From Candidatus Villigracilaceae bacterium (GTDB lineage Bacteria > Chloroflexota > Anaerolineae > Anaerolineales > Villigracilaceae): 64,000 nt of DNA. The position numbers and the translations under genes are program-made. The stretch spans positions 146,855 to 210,854 of the forward strand of contig JAPKMP010000005.1 in NCBI GenBank assembly GCA_026645935.1, written 5' to 3'. Below the pieces are notes generated by a model that saw nothing but the letters and a program-made list of their open reading frames with translations, ran no database searches and was not told the origin of the DNA. Positions 7,185 through 17,090 of the stretch are shown piece after piece. Within the stretch, counting starts at the first letter, position 1, and the number at the start of each line of letters is the position of its first letter.

Positions 7185-8708
7185 ATGCCCATTACCCTCG
7201 ACGGATCATCCCTCACCATTGAAAAACTTGTTGCAATTGCACGAGATAATGAAAAGGTAGAACTTGCCCCCGAAGCATTGGAACGCATAAAAGTCTGCCG
7301 CGCCATGCTGGAGGAGAAACTCGCCAACAAAGAGATCATGTACGGCACGAACACAGGCATCGGTGAGTTCTCAGAGACGATGCTCAACGATGAGCAGGTG
7401 AAGGAATTTCAGAAATATCTTATCTACAACCACGCCGCAGGCATCGGCGAACCCGCGCCAATAGAACATGTCCGTGCGGCGCTGGCAGGGCGCATCAACG
7501 TCCATGCACATGGCAATTCCGGTTGCAGGCCCGAGATTACACTGACACTGGTGGAGATGTTGAACAAAGGCGTCACACCGGTTGTTTGTCAAAAGGGATC
7601 AGTAGGCGCGAGCGGCGACCTCGCGCCGATGGCGCAAGCCGCGCTCCTGCTCATGGGCGAAGGAGAAGCCTTTTTCGAAGGCGAACGACTCGCAGGTCAC
7701 GAAGCGATGCGGCGGGCTGGGATCGAAGCCCCAGGCTTGCAGGCGCGAGACGGTCTGGCCGCCATCAACGGCTCCAACCTGCTGACCGCCATGTCTGCGT
7801 TGCACATCTACGATATGGAACGTCTGCTCAAGCAGGCGGAGATCGCGGCGGCGATGTCCATCGAGGCGCTGCTCGGCAACCTCAAACCGTACAACACGAA
7901 GTTACATGAACTGCGCGGTTTCAACGGCGCAGTCACTTCTGCGAAAAATATCATGAAGGTCATCGAAGGCTCCGACCTGACCACGGGCAAAATGAAGACC
8001 AAAGTGCAGGATGCCTATTCGATGCGTTCCACTCCTCAGGTCATCGGCGCGGCGCGGGATGCGATTTCCTACGCAAGGTCACAAGTTGAAATTGAGTTGA
8101 ACGGCGTGGGAGATAATCCCATCTTCGTGCCCGAGATGAAGCTGACTCTCACGGGCGCAAACTTTCAAGGTTCCCCCGTTTCACTGCCGATGGATATGGC
8201 GGGCGCGGCGATCACGATGATGTGTGTGCTCTCGGAGCGGCGCATGAACCGGCTGACGAACCCGGCTCTTTCTCAGGGGCTGCCGGATTTCCTCGCCCAT
8301 GAGCCTGGTTTCTACTCCGGGATGATGCTCAGCCAATACACCGCCGATCACTTGATCGTCGAACAACGGATTTTATCCACACCCGCATCGATTCAATCCA
8401 TCCCCGCCGCCGCGGACCAGGAGGACTTCGTCTCGATGGGCATGAACACCGCCATTAAGAACGGACAGATACTCGATAACGCGTATGGCGTCATCGGCAT
8501 CGAATTTATGGCGGCGGCGCAGGCGTTGGATTTCCGTGAATTTACACCTGGTAAAGGTTCACTCAAAGCGCGCGAGGTGATTCGCAAGTATGTTGAGCAT
8601 TTGCACGTGGATCGTCCGCTGTACAACGACCACAATGCGATGAAGGAGTTGGTGAAACGCGGGGAGATATTGGATGAAGTGGAAAAGACGGTGGGCAGGT
8701 TGGGATGA
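7185..8708 (+). CDS. Aromatic amino acid ammonia-lyase/mutase family (MIO enzyme)
   Basis: 507 residues from the ATG at 7185; GGAG lies 8 nt upstream of it, which rules out the TTG at 7179. The Ala-Ser-Gly triplet that self-cyclises to the MIO cofactor is in KGSVGASGDLAPMA (about 142-144). Other family blocks are YGTNTGIGEF, NHAAGIGEP, NPIF, LSERRMNRL and the C-terminal AADQEDFVSMG. Histidine lyases read QEDHVSM there; here the His is Phe, so the substrate may be histidine, phenylalanine, tyrosine or a mutase substrate. No hut genes are nearby. The family is sure, the specificity is not. Confidence 0.88.
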   Translation: MPITLDGSSLTIEKLVAIARDNEKVELAPEALERIKVCRAMLEEKLANKEIMYGTNTGIGEFSETMLNDEQVKEFQKYLIYNHAAGIGEPAPIEHVRAALAGRINVHAHGNSGCRPEITLTLVEMLNKGVTPVVCQKGSVGASGDLAPMAQAALLLMGEGEAFFEGERLAGHEAMRRAGIEAPGLQARDGLAAINGSNLLTAMSALHIYDMERLLKQAEIAAAMSIEALLGNLKPYNTKLHELRGFNGAVTSAKNIMKVIEGSDLTTGKMKTKVQDAYSMRSTPQVIGAARDAISYARSQVEIELNGVGDNPIFVPEMKLTLTGANFQGSPVSLPMDMAGAAITMMCVLSERRMNRLTNPALSQGLPDFLAHEPGFYSGMMLSQYTADHLIVEQRILSTPASIQSIPAAADQEDFVSMGMNTAIKNGQILDNAYGVIGIEFMAAAQALDFREFTPGKGSLKAREVIRKYVEHLHVDRPLYNDHNAMKELVKRGEILDEVEKTVGRLG

Positions 8709-8765
8709 ATAAATCGCGAACTGCCGGAGTTCATCCTTTCGCAGGCGGTTCTTCCTGAAGCCTCA

Positions 8766-11700
8766 TCATGGATTTAGTTCCGGCATTTCATCCAACATGC
8801 GCATGAATTCATCCACCACCCGCGGGTCGAAATATTTGCCCGATTGCTCGAGAATGTGTTCGCGGGTGCGTTCCACAGACCATTTTTCCCGGTAGGGACG
8901 ATCCGAACGCAAGGCATCCCAGACGTCCACGACAGCGAAGAGGCGCGCAGCGAGGGGAATCTGTTCTGCCTTCAACTTGCGCGGATATCCGCTTCCATCC
9001 CACTTTTCATGATGAGCGAAGGGAATATCCAGCGCAGGATGCAAATAGTTGATGGGCAGCAGCATTTCATAAGCATATCTTGGATGCTGGCGCATGACCT
9101 CCCATTCTTCGTCGGTCAACTTGGCGGGTTTGAGAAGGATGCTGTCGGGAACGCCCAGTTTGCCGATGTCGTGCAGTAAGGCGCCGCGCCGTATGTGGAC
9201 CAGTTCGCGCGCATCGACGCCCATTCGTTCCGCCAATCGCGTGGTGAGTTCGGTCACCCGCTGCGTGTGTCCCTCCGTCTCCTTGTCGCGCAGGTCCATT
9301 GCGCGCGACCAACCGGCGATCGTGGCATCGTACGCCATGGCAAGTTCCTGGTTTGAACGCTGCATGCTTTCGAATAGCTCTGCGTTATCCACTGCAATGG
9401 CTGCCTGCCCGCCGAGTGTCTCCAGATAATTCATCCAGTCCGGGTCGGGGTGCAGAGGCGTGCGGTTGAAAATCTCCAGCACTCCTTTCAGCGCTCCTTT
9501 GGCAAGCAGGGGCACCCCGAAGTATTCCACAAACCCCTCTCCTTTAAGCAGGGGTGATCGTATAAATTCATCTTCCATCGCCCGCAAGTTGGGGATATGT
9601 AATATTTTCTGCTGCAAACCAACCTTCCCAGCCAGACCCTGCCCCAACTTCAGGCGCGATCGCCGGATATTTGTTGTACGAAAACCTTTCCCTGCGACAT
9701 ATTCCAATGACATGCCAACCGGATTTATCAAGAGCACGTCGGCGGCGTCCACCTCCAATTGCGAGACGACTTCCTTCAACAATACCTCCAGCGAGAGACG
9801 CATGTCGAAGCTCGAACCGATGGTGCGGTCGATATCGTTCAAGGCCGTGATGCGTCTGAGTTGCACCTCCACCTTCGATTCGGCCTGTTTGCGCAGGAGG
9901 ATGGCGGTCATCTGGCGGCTGATGGGAAGCATGCGCTGCAGGTCTTCCTCGGTAAACCGCTTGGCGCTCGAAAAATCCATCAGCCCGATGGTCTGGCCCG
10001 AGGTGACCAACGGAATGGTTATGGTCGAGCGAATGTTCAACAGGTGGAAGATGCGTGGAATGATGGCGCGGATGGGAGCGCGCAGCACATTCGGAAGGAA
10101 GGTTGTCTCGGTGAATTCGAGCATCCATCTTTGGATCTCCGATGGGTCGTCAGTAACAATACCTTCGGTATGGGAAAGCACATACTGGGTGTAGCTTCCC
10201 TCGCGGATCGGCAGGCGGATCTTTGGAATCGAAACACCGATGAAATCCTCGATCTTCTGCCTGGTCTCGCTGGACAGCGTTTCGTTTTGCATATCAAGGT
10301 ACTCCCCATCCGGCGTGATCAGGTAAATCGCGATATCCTCGCAATCGAACATGCTGAAGGCTTGCTGTGTAAAGAGGTTCGTAATGGTTTCGACCGATTC
10401 ACCGCGGTTGGCGGCTTCGTTCAGGGTGGTGATAAGGGTCAGGTCCTGGGTGCGCCGGCGGATTTCCAGTTCCGCCTGTTTGCGCTCGGTGATGTCCTGA
10501 ACCTGGCTGATGAAATACAGCGGTTCGCCATCCAAACCCCGCACGAGCGAAACGCTGAGCAATACCCAAACGGTATGTCCCATCTTATGGAAGTACCTTT
10601 TCTCCATCTGGTACGTCTGGGTCTCTCCTACCAGCGTCCGGCGCACGTAATCGAGATCGGTTTCCAGGTCGTCGGGATGCGTGATGTCCTGGAAGGTTTT
10701 GACCAGCAATTCGTTCGCGGGGTAGCCGACAATATCGCACATGGCGCGGTTGACTCGCAGCCAGCGTCCCTCAGGCGAAACGAGCGCCATGCCGATAGAT
10801 GCATACTCGAAGGCGCTGTAGAAACGTTGTTCGCTCTCTTGCAGCGCATCCTCCGCCTGTTTACGGTGGGTAATGTCGTTGATCACCGCAAGGAAGGCGC
10901 GCTCTTTCCCGGTTTCGACCAATTGCAAATGGACGTCCGCCGGATATAAACTTCCGTCGGCGCGGCGGTGGGCGGTTTCAAAGTTGAGGATGGGCTTCTC
11001 ACCCCGAAGCAGTGGTGCGATCGTTTCACGGAAAGACGCCTCGGTAAACTCCGGTTTAAGGTCGACCGGTGTTATCTTCTTCAAGTCCTCGAGAGAATAT
11101 CCCAGGTTGAGAAGCGCGCCGCTGTTGGCATATTCGAACCTCAGGCTGTCCGGGTCGAAGATATATATTTCGTTCAGGCTGGCTTCCAGCACATTCGACA
11201 GCCGCCCGCGCGCCATCTCCGCCTGTTTGCGCTTGGTGACGTCCATGGTGGTGAAGATGATCCGCGAATAGTCCTGTTCGTGGCCCGTGAAAACCGTCCA
11301 AGCCATGTTGACATCGATGAACCTGCCTGCCATCGTTTTATCGCGTCCCTCCCATGAGCTTGCAGTCTTGCCCTCCGAAATGGCCACCAGATAACCATAA
11401 CTTGTGGATGATTCCTCCGAGCCCAGCGAGTGTACGATGAAGCGGATCAAATCCTCCTTGTTTTCCGCATCGTACATCTCGAGGGCGGCTTTGTTCAGAT
11501 CCAAAATCCGGGTCATCCGCCCGAAGCGAAGCACTTCCTGCGGGTGCGATTTGAAATAGTGTTGGAAATCGGTGATTCCCTCTTCTTTCAATTTGTCGAT
11601 ATTTACCTTTATTTGAGAGAAATCCTCCTCCCAGACAGCGATCGGGACGTCCTCGAACAGGACGCGATAGCGCTGCTCCGATTCCAACAAAGCCTTCTCT

Positions 11701-13004
11701 GCGTGTTTACGTTCGGTGATGTCCAAGGTCGTCACGATCACCCGGGAATAGTCCTTTTCATGGCCGGGGAAAACCGACCAACTCAGATTGATCTGGATCG
11801 GCCTGCCGGTCAGGGTTTCATCGTAGCCCTCCCAACTTCGGCTTGTCCTGCCTTCCCCGATTGCGACCAGGTCTTCGGGAGCATTCTCCAATTCGCCTTT
11901 GCTGTTGGTCTGACGTGTAAGGTTGAGCAACTCCTCCCTGCTGTTCGCTTCGAACATTTTCACGGCCGTGTTGTTCACGTCTATGACGCGGATCATCTGC
12001 TCACAGCGAATCACTTCTTCAGGATGGGAGGCGAAATAGCCGCGCAGGTCAGTGACGCCCTGTTCCTTCAAAGAATCCAGATACTCCTTCACCTCCGAAA
12101 AATCCTCCTCCCAAATGGCGATCGGGACATCCTCGAACAGGGCACGGAAACGCGTCTCGCTCGTCCGCAGGGATTCATTCACTTCCAACCGCTCGGTGAT
12201 ATCGCGCAATATGGCGGTGTAGATTTTCCTGCCGCCAACCTCCGCCTGTGAGATGGATATTTCCGCAGGAAATTCCACGCCGTCGGATCGCATGCAGGTA
12301 AGCTGTCCAAGCTTCCCCATCGCGCGCCGGGTCTGATTGGTCTGCCCAAAGACATGGATATGCCTCCGATGCGCCTCGCGGAATCTTTCCGGAATGAACC
12401 GGTCCAGCGGCTGACCCATCGCCTCGACCGCCGGGCAGCCGAACATCAATTCCGCAGCCGGGTTGAAGAGGATGATGCGCTGGTCTTCATCCAGCGAGAG
12501 GATGGCGTCCATTGCCGTCTCCACCAGGCTGGAAATTTGAGCCTGGCTCTCGCGCAGTTTTTCATCCGTCCGCTTGCGTTCAGTGACATCGCGGCTGATG
12601 CAGATGAACCCGATGGGGTTCCCCGCCTCGTTTCGGACCACCGAAACCGAAGACCAGACCCAGATGCGCACCCCGTCTTTGCGGACCCTTGTCACTTCGC
12701 CCGACCATTTTCCCATCCGCCGCGCTATGGTCAACGGATTGCTTTTTCCATTTACGGTTGGCTTGGTCTTAAGGAGTCTATTGAAGTTCTTCCCAACCGC
12801 CTCTTCCGCCTTCCAGCCAAAGGTATGCTCAGCCGCCGCATTCCAACCAATGATGGTAAAACGGTTATTCAAGGCGATCATCGCATCGGGGATGTGATGT
12901 GCCATATTAACAATAAAAGTGGAATGGTCTCCGTGAGATGCCAAATCCTTTTTAAAGCTTCTCGCCGGTTTCACGCTGGTCTTGATCTTCGATCTCGCGT
13001 TCAT
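8766..13004 (-). CDS. Multi-PAS/GAF sensor with C-terminal HD-GYP c-di-GMP phosphodiesterase
   Basis: 1412 residues with no membrane segment, so probably cytoplasmic. In order: six PAS-type modules each ending in a DITERK-like tail (about 30-145, 150-275, 283-435, 442-595, 600-705, 715-830), two GAF-like modules (about 840-1030 and 1050-1200), then HD-GYP (about 1230-1405). The metal and signature residues are present: HTQRV, LLHDIGK and [14 protein letters not shown] modules three and four are an internal duplication sharing LFEDVPIA(I/V)WEEDFS. It should hydrolyse cyclic di-GMP in response to several inputs. It lies near the riboswitch-controlled LysM gene. The start has GAGG about 6 nt upstream. 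Confidence 0.92.
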   Translation of the reverse strand: MNARSKIKTSVKPARSFKKDLASHGDHSTFIVNMAHHIPDAMIALNNRFTIIGWNAAAEHTFGWKAEEAVGKNFNRLLKTKPTVNGKSNPLTIARRMGKWSGEVTRVRKDGVRIWVWSSVSVVRNEAGNPIGFICISRDVTERKRTDEKLRESQAQISSLVETAMDAILSLDEDQRIILFNPAAELMFGCPAVEAMGQPLDRFIPERFREAHRRHIHVFGQTNQTRRAMGKLGQLTCMRSDGVEFPAEISISQAEVGGRKIYTAILRDITERLEVNESLRTSETRFRALFEDVPIAIWEEDFSEVKEYLDSLKEQGVTDLRGYFASHPEEVIRCEQMIRVIDVNNTAVKMFEANSREELLNLTRQTNSKGELENAPEDLVAIGEGRTSRSWEGYDETLTGRPIQINLSWSVFPGHEKDYSRVIVTTLDITERKHAEKALLESEQRYRVLFEDVPIAVWEEDFSQIKVNIDKLKEEGITDFQHYFKSHPQEVLRFGRMTRILDLNKAALEMYDAENKEDLIRFIVHSLGSEESSTSYGYLVAISEGKTASSWEGRDKTMAGRFIDVNMAWTVFTGHEQDYSRIIFTTMDVTKRKQAEMARGRLSNVLEASLNEIYIFDPDSLRFEYANSGALLNLGYSLEDLKKITPVDLKPEFTEASFRETIAPLLRGEKPILNFETAHRRADGSLYPADVHLQLVETGKERAFLAVINDITHRKQAEDALQESEQRFYSAFEYASIGMALVSPEGRWLRVNRAMCDIVGYPANELLVKTFQDITHPDDLETDLDYVRRTLVGETQTYQMEKRYFHKMGHTVWVLLSVSLVRGLDGEPLYFISQVQDITERKQAELEIRRRTQDLTLITTLNEAANRGESVETITNLFTQQAFSMFDCEDIAIYLITPDGEYLDMQNETLSSETRQKIEDFIGVSIPKIRLPIREGSYTQYVLSHTEGIVTDDPSEIQRWMLEFTETTFLPNVLRAPIRAIIPRIFHLLNIRSTITIPLVTSGQTIGLMDFSSAKRFTEEDLQRMLPISRQMTAILLRKQAESKVEVQLRRITALNDIDRTIGSSFDMRLSLEVLLKEVVSQLEVDAADVLLINPVGMSLEYVAGKGFRTTNIRRSRLKLGQGLAGKVGLQQKILHIPNLRAMEDEFIRSPLLKGEGFVEYFGVPLLAKGALKGVLEIFNRTPLHPDPDWMNYLETLGGQAAIAVDNAELFESMQRSNQELAMAYDATIAGWSRAMDLRDKETEGHTQRVTELTTRLAERMGVDARELVHIRRGALLHDIGKLGVPDSILLKPAKLTDEEWEVMRQHPRYAYEMLLPINYLHPALDIPFAHHEKWDGSGYPRKLKAEQIPLAARLFAVVDVWDALRSDRPYREKWSVERTREHILEQSGKYFDPRVVDEFMRMLDEMPELNP

Positions 13005-13204
13005 TGATGCCTCGCAACATTTCAGTAATTTTCCCCCGGGGATATAAGGAAAGCATCATAAATATAACCCCCCCGCACGCTCACCGTCATTACAATTCCC
13101 TAACATCCAACCGATGTGAGCGCTTTATTTCACAATAGGCATTCGTAACATTTGTGGTCCGGTTCTGAATATGTTTTTGCGTTACAAAAATTCCCCAAAT
13201 CCGA

Positions 13205-15685
13205 TCAAATCCCGGATTTGTTTACAAGAACGGATTCTTTTTCATCAGGCGGCGTCAATGCATACTGAATAGCCTCGTCCAATTTCATGGCTCTCCCAAA
13301 ATCCCAGGACGCCATGAAGGATGTTTCTCCCAAACGCTCACGCGCCGTTGGCATTAAAGTGGTATACAGTTGCTCGCGCGCAGGGGTGGGCTGGAAACCC
13401 AGGTTTTGATGAAGTTTTTCCGCGGCACCCCAAATTCGGGCCGCGCGGTCAAAATATCCCTGAACTGCGTTCAATTGCGCTAATGCTTTGAGGTTGTAAG
13501 TAATACCCACTTTATCCATGACTTCAACCCTGAGATTCAGGCCCTCTGAGTAGTGTTCCCGGGCTTGACGAAATCTCCCCTCCAATCGTTCCAAATTTCC
13601 CAGCCCTTCCAGGCCTGCTGCGATGTGCCACTTATCTTTTGACGCTCTTGAAATGCCCAGCCCTTGAAGCACATAAGGCTTAGCGGCTTCCAGGTTCCCG
13701 ATTGCAATATGAGTCTCAGCCAGATAATAGGAGAGCCTGCAAACCCATAAGTCTTCCTTCAATTCCTTGAACAGCTGCAAGCTTTCGACTTGCAGGGGAA
13801 TGCATTCAAGATAATGATGGTGATCGAGTTCGATTGCCGCCAGTTCCATCAACGCCCATGCAATTCGCTTTTTGTCGCCGAGATTCTGCGCCAGCCACAA
13901 CGATTCTTGGATGAAAGCGATCTGCCCTGAATAATCGCCCTCGGCGCGGGCAAAATCAGCCCTCAGCAACAAGGCTCGTGCGCGTGCCAGGGTCGGCGAA
14001 GTGTGCGCCGCCAGAAGTTGTTTCATCCACTCGCGGCCCTCAGTGAGATAACCGCGATACAACCACAGGGGCCATACATAAGCCATCAGCTCCAATCCCT
14101 GCCCCGTCCGCTCCCCGGATGGGACACCGGTATCCCCGTTATCGAGCGACCACGTCAATGCCGCGCGCAGGTTGTCGATTTCAGCCTCAGCCCAATCCAA
14201 CGAACTCTTCTCGGCAAATAACCTTGGCTCAGCCTCTTCTGCCGTTTTCAGGAAATGGGCAAAGTGACGATCACGCAGGGCTTCCATCTCACCCTGGGAT
14301 TTGAGCCTTTCGCGCGCGAAATCAAGGATCGTTTGAAGCATTTTATAACGCGGCTCGATCTTTGACTGCCATTCCACGATGACAAGTGACTTGTTCACCA
14401 ATTGTGAAAGCAGATCAAGCAGTTGATCCGTCGGTACCAGGGATGGATCGCTGGCCACCGATTCCGCCGCTTCCAATGTCCAACCGCCTGAGAATATCGA
14501 AAGCCTTTCAAGCAATTTCCCTTCCGCCTCCGAAAGCAGACTTCGGCTCCATTCTATTGTCGCCTGCAGAGTTTGATGGCGCGGCATGGTCGTGCTTCCC
14601 CCGCTCAATAATTGAAAACTGGTTTCAAGGCGCGTCGCGATTTGTTGGATGGATAACGCTGTCATCCTTGCTGCGGCAAGTTCAATGGCAAGTGGAATTC
14701 CGTCCAGACGGCGGCATATCTGTGCGACAAAAGTAGCATTTCCATCATTGAGTTCAAAGGGTGGAAAGGCCGCCTGCGCGCGTTCGACGAACAATCTTAC
14801 CGATTCGAACCGGGAAAAGATATCCGCACTCGAGGCATCATCCTTCGGCAGGGAAAGGGAGGGCACACGGAAATGCGTCTCGCCAGGGATGTTGAGAATC
14901 TCGCGGCTCGTTGCGAGGATTTGCACATGCGGGCAAACGCGCAGGATGTCTTCTGCAAACTTCGCGGCGGCAGAAACAATTTGCTCACAGTTATCGAGTA
15001 TCAGCAAAACATGTTTTGTCCGCAGGTATTTTGTAATCGCCTCTTTCAACGCGCTGTCTTGCGCCTCTGGGATATGCAGAGTCGTAGATACGGCCTGCAG
15101 CACTAGAGCGGGATCCAGGATCGAAGCCAGTTCGATCAACCAAATACCATCTTCAAATTCTTTGGTCAGGTGTCTTGCCGTCTCGAGCGCCAACCTTGTC
15201 TTACCGCAGCCGCCGCTACCTGTCAGTGTGACCAGCCTGGCTTTCTCGTGAGTAGGATCAAGAAGTTGTTTGATCTCTGCTATCTCGCGCCCACGCCCGA
15301 TGAAACTGGTGAGATGAAGGGGAAGGTTGGTTTGTACATTCTCCTCCATTTGCAGTGATTCCACCACTTCCTTTCGGGCGGAACTTGATAAAGTAAGGAT
15401 GCCGCCCCGCGGCAACTCTTCGCCCCGCGCCTGAGCCGCAAGATCGACAAGCCGCGCCACGATCTCCGGCTCATCCTCAAGATATAACGCTGGGATGAAC
15501 AATGCGGTCAGGGCGGAAAGATCGGGTGCGCGTTGGTTTTGCTCCAGGCGGCTGATCTGCGCTTCGCTGTATCCCACTGCAATTGCAACTTCACGCTGGG
15601 TCAGTCGTACGCGCCGACGCAGATACCTCAACAGGTCGCCGAAAGTAATGAATGAATCAAGAGGGATGGAAGATTCACCGGGCAT
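13205..15685 (-). CDS. XRE-HTH / NB-ARC ATPase / TPR transcriptional regulator
   Basis: 826 residues: a helix-turn-helix at about 10-70 (LTQREVAIAVGYSEAQISRLEQ), then a STAND/NB-ARC ATPase with Walker A VTLTGSGGCGKTR and Walker B HVLLILDNCEQ, an arm region with LDGIPLAIELAAAR, and a C-terminal TPR solenoid (about 500-800). This is the AfsR/MalT-like layout in which ATP and a ligand control self-assembly. It is read divergently from the microprotein at 15777, a likely target of its control (inference). The 200 nt upstream of the HD-GYP gene (13005-13204) hold no gene. Confidence 0.88.
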   Translation of the reverse strand: MPGESSIPLDSFITFGDLLRYLRRRVRLTQREVAIAVGYSEAQISRLEQNQRAPDLSALTALFIPALYLEDEPEIVARLVDLAAQARGEELPRGGILTLSSSARKEVVESLQMEENVQTNLPLHLTSFIGRGREIAEIKQLLDPTHEKARLVTLTGSGGCGKTRLALETARHLTKEFEDGIWLIELASILDPALVLQAVSTTLHIPEAQDSALKEAITKYLRTKHVLLILDNCEQIVSAAAKFAEDILRVCPHVQILATSREILNIPGETHFRVPSLSLPKDDASSADIFSRFESVRLFVERAQAAFPPFELNDGNATFVAQICRRLDGIPLAIELAAARMTALSIQQIATRLETSFQLLSGGSTTMPRHQTLQATIEWSRSLLSEAEGKLLERLSIFSGGWTLEAAESVASDPSLVPTDQLLDLLSQLVNKSLVIVEWQSKIEPRYKMLQTILDFARERLKSQGEMEALRDRHFAHFLKTAEEAEPRLFAEKSSLDWAEAEIDNLRAALTWSLDNGDTGVPSGERTGQGLELMAYVWPLWLYRGYLTEGREWMKQLLAAHTSPTLARARALLLRADFARAEGDYSGQIAFIQESLWLAQNLGDKKRIAWALMELAAIELDHHHYLECIPLQVESLQLFKELKEDLWVCRLSYYLAETHIAIGNLEAAKPYVLQGLGISRASKDKWHIAAGLEGLGNLERLEGRFRQAREHYSEGLNLRVEVMDKVGITYNLKALAQLNAVQGYFDRAARIWGAAEKLHQNLGFQPTPAREQLYTTLMPTARERLGETSFMASWDFGRAMKLDEAIQYALTPPDEKESVLVNKSGI

Positions 15686-15776
15686 CTTTCCATCAAGTTT
15701 ACTCCCAAGTTGGTAAGAAATGTCATATATGGAAACCCTGGCTCCGCTACACTGCGGTTATTGAACAAGGAGCGAT

Positions 15777-15962
15777 ATGCGACGGATTATTGAACGAGTT
15801 GTGACGGTTGTGACGACCACCACCTGGACGATCACCTGGAGGGAGGATCCGCCTCCCGCCCCGCCCGAAGCGGGTCCGGCGCTTCCCGCCGAATCTTCGC
15901 CCGAAACTGCTCCGCCCGAGCCGATTCCCAAGGAGGCTGACCCGCCAGAGAAGATGAATTGA
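15777..15962 (+). CDS. Small protein with Thr/Trp-rich N-terminus and Pro/Glu-rich tail
   Basis: 61 residues, start supported by AAGGAG 5-6 nt upstream. The N-terminal third reads VVTTTTWTITWRED, likely a single beta-hairpin; the rest is Pro/Ala/Glu-rich and probably disordered. No signal peptide, Cys or membrane segment. It is divergent from the XRE/NB-ARC regulator with 91 nt between them and only 49 nt before the SnoaL-like lipoprotein. Function unknown; its acidic Pro-rich tail suggests a binding partner rather than an enzyme. Confidence 0.6.
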   Translation: MRRIIERVVTVVTTTTWTITWREDPPPAPPEAGPALPAESSPETAPPEPIPKEADPPEKMN

Positions 15963-16011
15963 CTTTATCCGTATCGCCGTAAACCCAAATCATTTTTCGA
16001 AAGGAAAAAAC

Positions 16012-16752
16012 ATGAACACAAAAAATCCGTCCGTTTTATTTTTCATTTTCGCTCTCCTTGCCCTCCTGCTCGGCGCATGCGCCCTTAGCGCTCAAGGCGA
16101 TGACCCGACCCTTGTAGTCAAAGCCTTCTACGACGCGTTCAACGAAGGCGACATTGAAAAGGCAATGAGCTTGACCGCCGAAGACTATGTGATGAACGAT
16201 CCCTTCGGCACCTACAATCGTGCAGATGCCGCCATCCAATGGCAGGCGGTCTACGACGCTGGGCTCACCTTCAACCAGACGAACTTCGTCCACTCCGGAA
16301 ACGGACGCGTTACTTCCTGCTATGAAGTCTTCGAGAACGGCACTTCCATCGATAAAGGCTGCGGCAACGTCACCCACGTGGTGGACGGAAAGATCGTCTA
16401 TGATGGGCTCGAAAACGCCGAACAGATCTGGGTCGTGCAGAAATATTACGAAGCGCTCAACGCCGGGAATCTCGACGCCGCCATGTCTTATATTGCGACC
16501 GATGCGATGTTCATCAACCCGACAGGCACCTACGAAGGCGCGGATTCGATCCGCGAATCGCTCGAAGGCTTGGTGAAGGACGGCATCACCTTCAACCTGA
16601 GCAATTTCCGCAACACCGATGGGACTGTTGTTTACGACTACGAAGTCCTGCAAGGCGGGGATGTGCTCGACAAAGGCACGAACGGACTGACACAGGTCAA
16701 GGACGGTTGGATCGTCTTTGATGGCACGGAAGAAACCCTGCCTGCACGATAG
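16012..16752 (+). CDS. Lipoprotein with two SnoaL/NTF2-like domains
   Basis: 246 residues. A signal peptide ends in the lipobox LLGAC, so the mature protein is lipid-anchored outside the membrane. Two repeated halves follow: FYDAFNEGDIEKAMSLTAEDYVMNDPFGTY and YYEALNAGNLDAAMSYIATDAMFINPTGTY are clearly homologous, each a SnoaL-like alpha+beta cone. Catalytic use or ligand binding cannot be told. Start follows AAAGGA 7 nt upstream. It ends at a strong terminator. Confidence 0.82.
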   Translation: MNTKNPSVLFFIFALLALLLGACALSAQGDDPTLVVKAFYDAFNEGDIEKAMSLTAEDYVMNDPFGTYNRADAAIQWQAVYDAGLTFNQTNFVHSGNGRVTSCYEVFENGTSIDKGCGNVTHVVDGKIVYDGLENAEQIWVVQKYYEALNAGNLDAAMSYIATDAMFINPTGTYEGADSIRESLEGLVKDGITFNLSNFRNTDGTVVYDYEVLQGGDVLDKGTNGLTQVKDGWIVFDGTEETLPAR

Positions 16753-16763
16753 CCTATATGCCA

Positions 16764-16808
16764 AAAAAGGACGCAGCGTTTTGCTTCGCTGTGTCCTTTT
16801 TGGTTATT
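16764..16808 (+). terminator. Intrinsic terminator
   Basis: Stem AAAAAGGACGCAGCG (16764-16778) with CGCTGTGTCCTTTTT (16787-16801), one mismatch, loop TTTTGCTT, T-rich 3' arm. The A/T arms make it usable from both strands. Confidence 0.85.
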
Positions 16809-17090
16809 CAAAGTAACAAAAATCACCTTGCAAATTGTCACTCTTTGAGACAATCGTAGTCATGCTTTGCTTTGCTTAGCATGACACCTGAAAGCGTTAG
16901 GCAATTAAAGTTACCCTGAGTCGGTCTCAATAGATCCGACAATCTTCAATCGAGGCATCTTTAAGGTCCTGATTGACGTGACGATCCAGTATCCCTATTG
17001 CATGAGTGCTCTGCCGCAGTCCCCGGCGGCAGGGATGCCACCTTGAGCAAGGTAATCGCATGACTTTTGCAAGAAGGCTAGCAAATAAAG
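16809..17090. other. Intergenic region with one palindrome, no gene seen
   Basis: About 280 nt between convergent genes. GTCATGCT (16859-16866) and AGCATGAC (16878-16885) form an 8-bp hairpin around TTGCTTTGCTT; it has no U-run. No plausible reading frame or RNA gene was recognised. Confidence 0.5.

Noticed and set aside
9759..10949. Long open frame opposite the PAS/HD-GYP gene (396 codons)
   Set aside because: Antisense shadow; composition and lack of motifs speak against a gene, and the minus-strand protein has clear domains throughout.
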